Assembly (NCBI GenBank): GCA_046260765.1
Contig: JBHEOO010000002.1
Span: 62,001-126,000 of the forward strand
Direction of reading: 5' to 3'
DNA length: 64,000 nt
Origin: Chromatocurvus sp046260765
Lineage (GTDB): Bacteria > Pseudomonadota > Gammaproteobacteria > Pseudomonadales > Halieaceae
Shown here: positions 60,847 through 64,000 of the stretch, piece by piece
How the letters are laid out: every line of letters starts with the position of its first letter
Numbering within the stretch: the first letter of the stretch is position 1
Notes under the pieces: generated by a model
What the model was told of the DNA's origin: nothing
Database searches by the model: none
The model's input: the letters and a program-made list of their open reading frames with translations, nothing else
Translations under genes and position numbers: made by a program

Positions 60847-62012
60847 GTGTCCGCCTGGGACGGCTCCCCGTCTGCGCGAAACGGCAGCAGCGTCGCCGCC
60901 TCGCGACGATAGTTCTCAACATGAGCCTGCTCCTCCCGTGTGAAATCGCCAACCGCACGAGACAGTTCCGGATGCGCGATCCAGTGGCTCGAAAGCGTGC
61001 GCGTTGGCTCGAATCCGCGCTGGATCTTGTGCTCGCCCTGGGCGCCGGGATCGAAACGCTGCAGGCCCTGCTCAATGCAGTATTCGATACCGCGATAGTA
61101 ACAGGCCTCAAAGTGCAGGCAGTCCAGCTCCTCTACGCAGCCCCAGTAGCGTCCGAACAGGGTATCGCCGGAGCGGAAATACAGGGCGCCGGCGATATCA
61201 CGCCCGGACTGTTCCGCCAGCACCATGACCACCTGTGCACCCAGACCGGCGGCGGTGCGAGTGAAGAATTCCCGGGTAAGGTAGCCGCCGTGACCGCTGC
61301 GCTTGGCATAGGTCAGCTGGTAAAAGCGGTGAAAGGTCTGCCAGTCAGCGGGGCTGATCTCGTCGCCAGTGAGCGTGCGCAGCGTGATGCCCTGCTCTGC
61401 GACCCGGCGCCGCTCCCGCCGCAGGGCCTTGCGCTTGCGGCTGCTGAAGGTGGCAAGAAAGTCATCGAAATCGCGGTAATTGCGGTTGAACCAGTGAAAC
61501 TGAACGGCGTGGCGGGTATGCAGACCGAGTGACGCCAGTAGCTCGGCCACATCCGGCTCGGGAAAAAGAATGTGCCAGGATGACAGCCGTCGCTGCTGCG
61601 CCAGTGCCTGCACACCCTGCAACAGAACAGACCAGGTTTCAGCGGCACCGAGTTCCTGCGTGTGCATCACCCGCGGCCCGGTGGCGGGGGTGAAAGGTAT
61701 CGCCGTCACCAGCTTTGGATAATAGTCAAGACCTATTCGCCGCCAGGCATCAGCCCAGGCCCAGTCGAACACGTATTCCCCGTAGGAATGGGATTTCAGG
61801 TAGGCCGGCGCTGCGGCGACCAGCGTATCGCCGCTGCGCACCACCAGGTGATTCGGGCGCCAGCCGGACTCTGCCGTCGTGCAGCCGGTCGTTTCCAGGC
61901 CGAGCAGAAAGTCGTGCCGCAAAAACGGGTAGTCGTTGCTGCGCAGGTCCTCCCATTGTGCGGGTGCGATGGACGAGAGCGTGCTGACCGCCTCAAGCGT
62001 GAGTTCAGACAT
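60843..62012 (-). CDS. GNAT-like peptidoglycan-type acyltransferase family protein (COG3146)
   Basis: The 389-residue protein matches the COG3146/PF04339 family, distant relatives of FemAB aminoacyltransferases with a double GNAT fold. Characteristic segments are DYPFLRHDFLLGLETTG, SHSYGEYVFDWAWADAWRR, FSSRKRKALRRERR and the C-terminal QGEHKIQRGFEPTRTLSSHW. The biochemical role is not known. It lies immediately upstream-facing of ubiA on the same strand. Confidence 0.88.
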   Translation of the reverse strand: MSELTLEAVSTLSSIAPAQWEDLRSNDYPFLRHDFLLGLETTGCTTAESGWRPNHLVVRSGDTLVAAAPAYLKSHSYGEYVFDWAWADAWRRIGLDYYPKLVTAIPFTPATGPRVMHTQELGAAETWSVLLQGVQALAQQRRLSSWHILFPEPDVAELLASLGLHTRHAVQFHWFNRNYRDFDDFLATFSSRKRKALRRERRRVAEQGITLRTLTGDEISPADWQTFHRFYQLTYAKRSGHGGYLTREFFTRTAAGLGAQVVMVLAEQSGRDIAGALYFRSGDTLFGRYWGCVEELDCLHFEACYYRGIEYCIEQGLQRFDPGAQGEHKIQRGFEPTRTLSSHWIAHPELSRAVGDFTREEQAHVENYRREAATLLPFRADGEPSQADT

Positions 62013-62027
62013 GCGTTACACCCGATT

Positions 62028-62936
62028 TCAAAAGGTGGGGATCGGGAATCCGTAGTCCGCGGCGATACCCAGGAAAATGGTCATCCCGACCCAGCGATTG
62101 TGTTTGAAGGCACGGAAGCAAGCGGCTTCGTCCTGATCGCGAATAAGATACAGGTGATAACCGAACAGGGCCGCAGTCACAAGCAGGCTGATGTTGTAAT
62201 AGAGTCCGAGACCGAAATGCTTTCCCGCGAGGTAGAGTGCCACCAGGCAAAGCAGCTGCAGCGACGCAATCACGTAGCGGTCGGCGTCCCCGAGCAGTAC
62301 GGCCAGCGACTTGATGCCGACCTTGAGATCGTCACGCCGGTCGACCATGGCGTATTTCGTGTCGTAGACCACAGTCCACAGCACATTGGCCGTGAACAGG
62401 AGCCAGAGCCCGTGGGGCAGTGCCCCCAGCTGCGCGGCAAAGGCCATGGGAATCGCGCAGGAGAACGCCAGACCGAGAACGATCTGCGGCAGGTGTGTGT
62501 AGCGCTTCATGAAAGGATAGGTCGAAGCCAGCAGCAGGGCGGGAATTGAAAGCGCGATGGTGAGTCCGTTGGTCATGAGCACCAGGCCGAATGCCAGCAG
62601 GCACAACACACAGAACAGGGTGACCGCTTCATTGATGCTGACCTGCCCGGTGACCAGTGGCCGGGACTCCGTGCGGCCCACCCCGCCGTCGACATTGCGA
62701 TCCGCGAGATCGTTGATGATGCAGCCAGCAGAGCGCATAAGAAAGGTGCCCAGCGCGAATATCACCAGCAGGTCGAGCGGCGGCAGACCCTCTGCCGCTA
62801 TCCACAGCGCCCACAGGGTTGGCCACAGGAGGAGCAGTGTGCCGATGGGTTTGTCCCAGCGTATGAGCTGCAGGAGCGCCCATTGTTTATCATTCACGGG
62901 CAGTCTCAAGGCCGTTGTCGAATGTTTTGAAGCCAC
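62028..62936 (-). CDS. ubiA: 4-hydroxybenzoate octaprenyltransferase
   Basis: UbiA prenylates 4-hydroxybenzoate in ubiquinone synthesis at the inner membrane. It has the first aspartate motif NDLADRNVDG (typical NDxxDxxxD), the second in YDTKYAMVDRRDDLKVGIKS and about eight membrane segments, with DKPIGTLLLLWPTLWALW near the start. Start choice is uncertain: the GTG at 62936 (302 residues) places the DKPIG motif as in Pseudomonas; an ATG at 62993 and a GTG at 62897 are alternatives, and none has a strong ribosome-binding site. Confidence 0.93.
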   Translation of the reverse strand: MASKHSTTALRLPVNDKQWALLQLIRWDKPIGTLLLLWPTLWALWIAAEGLPPLDLLVIFALGTFLMRSAGCIINDLADRNVDGGVGRTESRPLVTGQVSINEAVTLFCVLCLLAFGLVLMTNGLTIALSIPALLLASTYPFMKRYTHLPQIVLGLAFSCAIPMAFAAQLGALPHGLWLLFTANVLWTVVYDTKYAMVDRRDDLKVGIKSLAVLLGDADRYVIASLQLLCLVALYLAGKHFGLGLYYNISLLVTAALFGYHLYLIRDQDEAACFRAFKHNRWVGMTIFLGIAADYGFPIPTF

Positions 62937-63050
62937 GATCTCAGTGTTCAGAAGCGAAGGCGCGAGAATGCGACAACTTGGCCGTGCATGCAAGGTGTGC
63001 CACCCGTGCGAGTCGGTCGTCGATAATCTGCCCGACCGTCGTGACGCACC

Positions 63051-64000
63051 TTAAACATCGGCAAACACCTGGCGATTGCCGGTCCAGCGCTTTATCAGTG
63101 GTGCGATGCGCTGTGGATGCTTTGTCTGCAGCCCGGTAGCGGCGGCCTGCACGCGGTCCAGCAGATGATCGTGTTCTGGAAGGCGGGCGATACGGAAATC
63201 CATCAGCCCGGTCTGTCGCGTGCCCAGTACTTCACCGGGGCCGCGCAGGGCCAGGTCTTTCTCGGCGATCAAAAAGCCGTCGTTGCTCTCGCGCATGGCC
63301 TGCAGGCGCTCCCGGCCGTTGGCACCGAGCGGACCCTGATAGAGCAGTACGCAGTGGCTCGCGGTGCTGCCACGACCCACCCTGCCGCGCAGCTGGTGCA
63401 GCTGGGCAAGGCCAAGGCGTTCCGGGTTTTCGATAATCATGAGACTGGCCCGGGGCACGTCAACGCCAACCTCGATCACGGTAGTCGCGACCAGGAGATC
63501 GTAGTCGCCGGCCTTGAACTGCAGCATGACCGTCGCTTTTTCCGCTGCTGGCAGCCGGCCGTGGATCAGCCCAATACGCAGGTCGGGCAGCGTCTCGCCC
63601 AGTTCTGCATGGGTTGCCTCCGCTGCCTGCGCCTGCAGTGTGTCGCTTTCTTCTATCAAGGTGCATACCCAGTACGCCTGGCGACCCTCTCCACAGGCAT
63701 GGGCGACGCGCTCTATCACGCTGTCCCGACGCTGATTGTCGACCAGCACGGTAGTGATCGGCTGGCGCCCCGGGGGTAGCTCATCGATGACGGAGCAGTC
63801 GAGATCGGCGTAGGCAACCATGGACAGAGTGCGCGGAATGGGTGTTGCGGTCATCACCAGCTGGTGCGGGCGCCAGTCGCTGGCCTTGGCCTTCAGCTGC
63901 AGTCGCTGGTGGACGCCAAAGCGGTGCTGCTCGTCGACAATGAGCAAGCCCAGACGGGCAAAGACGACATCGTCCTGAAACAGTGCGTGGGTGCCGATGA
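63051..64000 (-). CDS. recG: ATP-dependent DNA helicase RecG (partial, 5' end beyond window)
   Basis: RecG reverses stalled forks and processes branched DNA. The visible 316 residues are the C-terminal half: GTHALFQDDVVF, the DEQH box in LIVDEQHRFGV, TATPIPRTLSMVAYADLD, the VATTVIEVGVDVPRAS segment and QLRGRVGRGSTASHC, plus the TRG region with GPGEVLGTRQTGL. The start lies beyond base 64000. It runs toward ubiA. Confidence 0.96.
   Translation of the reverse strand, partial: IGTHALFQDDVVFARLGLLIVDEQHRFGVHQRLQLKAKASDWRPHQLVMTATPIPRTLSMVAYADLDCSVIDELPPGRQPITTVLVDNQRRDSVIERVAHACGEGRQAYWVCTLIEESDTLQAQAAEATHAELGETLPDLRIGLIHGRLPAAEKATVMLQFKAGDYDLLVATTVIEVGVDVPRASLMIIENPERLGLAQLHQLRGRVGRGSTASHCVLLYQGPLGANGRERLQAMRESNDGFLIAEKDLALRGPGEVLGTRQTGLMDFRIARLPEHDHLLDRVQAAATGLQTKHPQRIAPLIKRWTGNRQVFADV

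Overview
This window is the replication-origin neighbourhood of a gammaproteobacterial chromosome. It carries dnaA-dnaN-recF-gyrB on one side of an origin and rpmH-rnpA-yidD-yidC-mnmE, mnmG-rsmG-parA-parB and a complete atpIBEFHAGDC operon on the other. The gene order (origin between dnaA and rpmH), ubiquinone and aerobic haem synthesis genes, heterotetrameric GlyQS, TrkAH and a TRAP transporter fit a marine-type gammaproteobacterium near the Pseudomonadales/Cellvibrionales (Halieaceae-like). That placement is inference from gene content and order, not from a search. Base composition looks GC-rich throughout, except for the two origin-like spacers.

Layout. 1-12.6 kb: aroE (cut by the window edge), hemF, tsaC, dprA and a LysM protein on the minus strand; def-fmt-rsmB and trkA-trkH on the plus strand; djlA and an LpxL-type acyltransferase on the minus strand. 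12.7-17 kb: glyQ-glyS and rmuC. 17.1-24 kb: a small GNAT protein, then gyrB, recF, dnaN and dnaA, all on the minus strand, with two parS palindromes inside recF. 23.96-24.54 kb: oriC with DnaA boxes and an AT-rich stretch. 24.5-28.5 kb: rpmH, rnpA, yidD, yidC, mnmE. 28.5-35.2 kb: a four-gene SMC-like operon, jetABCD (equivalent to mksFEBG), i.e. a type I Wadjet system. 35.2-35.6 kb: an AT-rich spacer with a perfect DnaA box. 35.6-47.2 kb: mnmG, rsmG, parA, parB and the ATP synthase operon, closed by a strong terminator. 47.4-50.6 kb: glmU-glmS. 50.6-51.1 kb: a decayed gene end resembling an erythromycin-esterase C-terminus. 51.1-64 kb: an ExoD-like membrane protein, an unrecognised small periplasmic protein, a SPOR-domain protein, uvrD, a TRAP transporter in two convergent pieces around a YciA-type thioesterase, yaaA, a DUF938 methyltransferase, a COG3146 acetyltransferase-like protein, ubiA and recG (cut by the window edge).

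The most notable item is jetABCD. It starts one base after the mnmE stop codon and ends just before the mnmG promoter region, so a plasmid-restriction or condensin-type complex is built into the housekeeping operon beside oriC, between the parS sites and parAB. Its JetD nuclease subunit carries a six-unit, 15-bp tandem repeat near the N-terminus that looks like a lineage-specific insertion. No tRNA, rRNA, CRISPR array or insertion sequence was seen.
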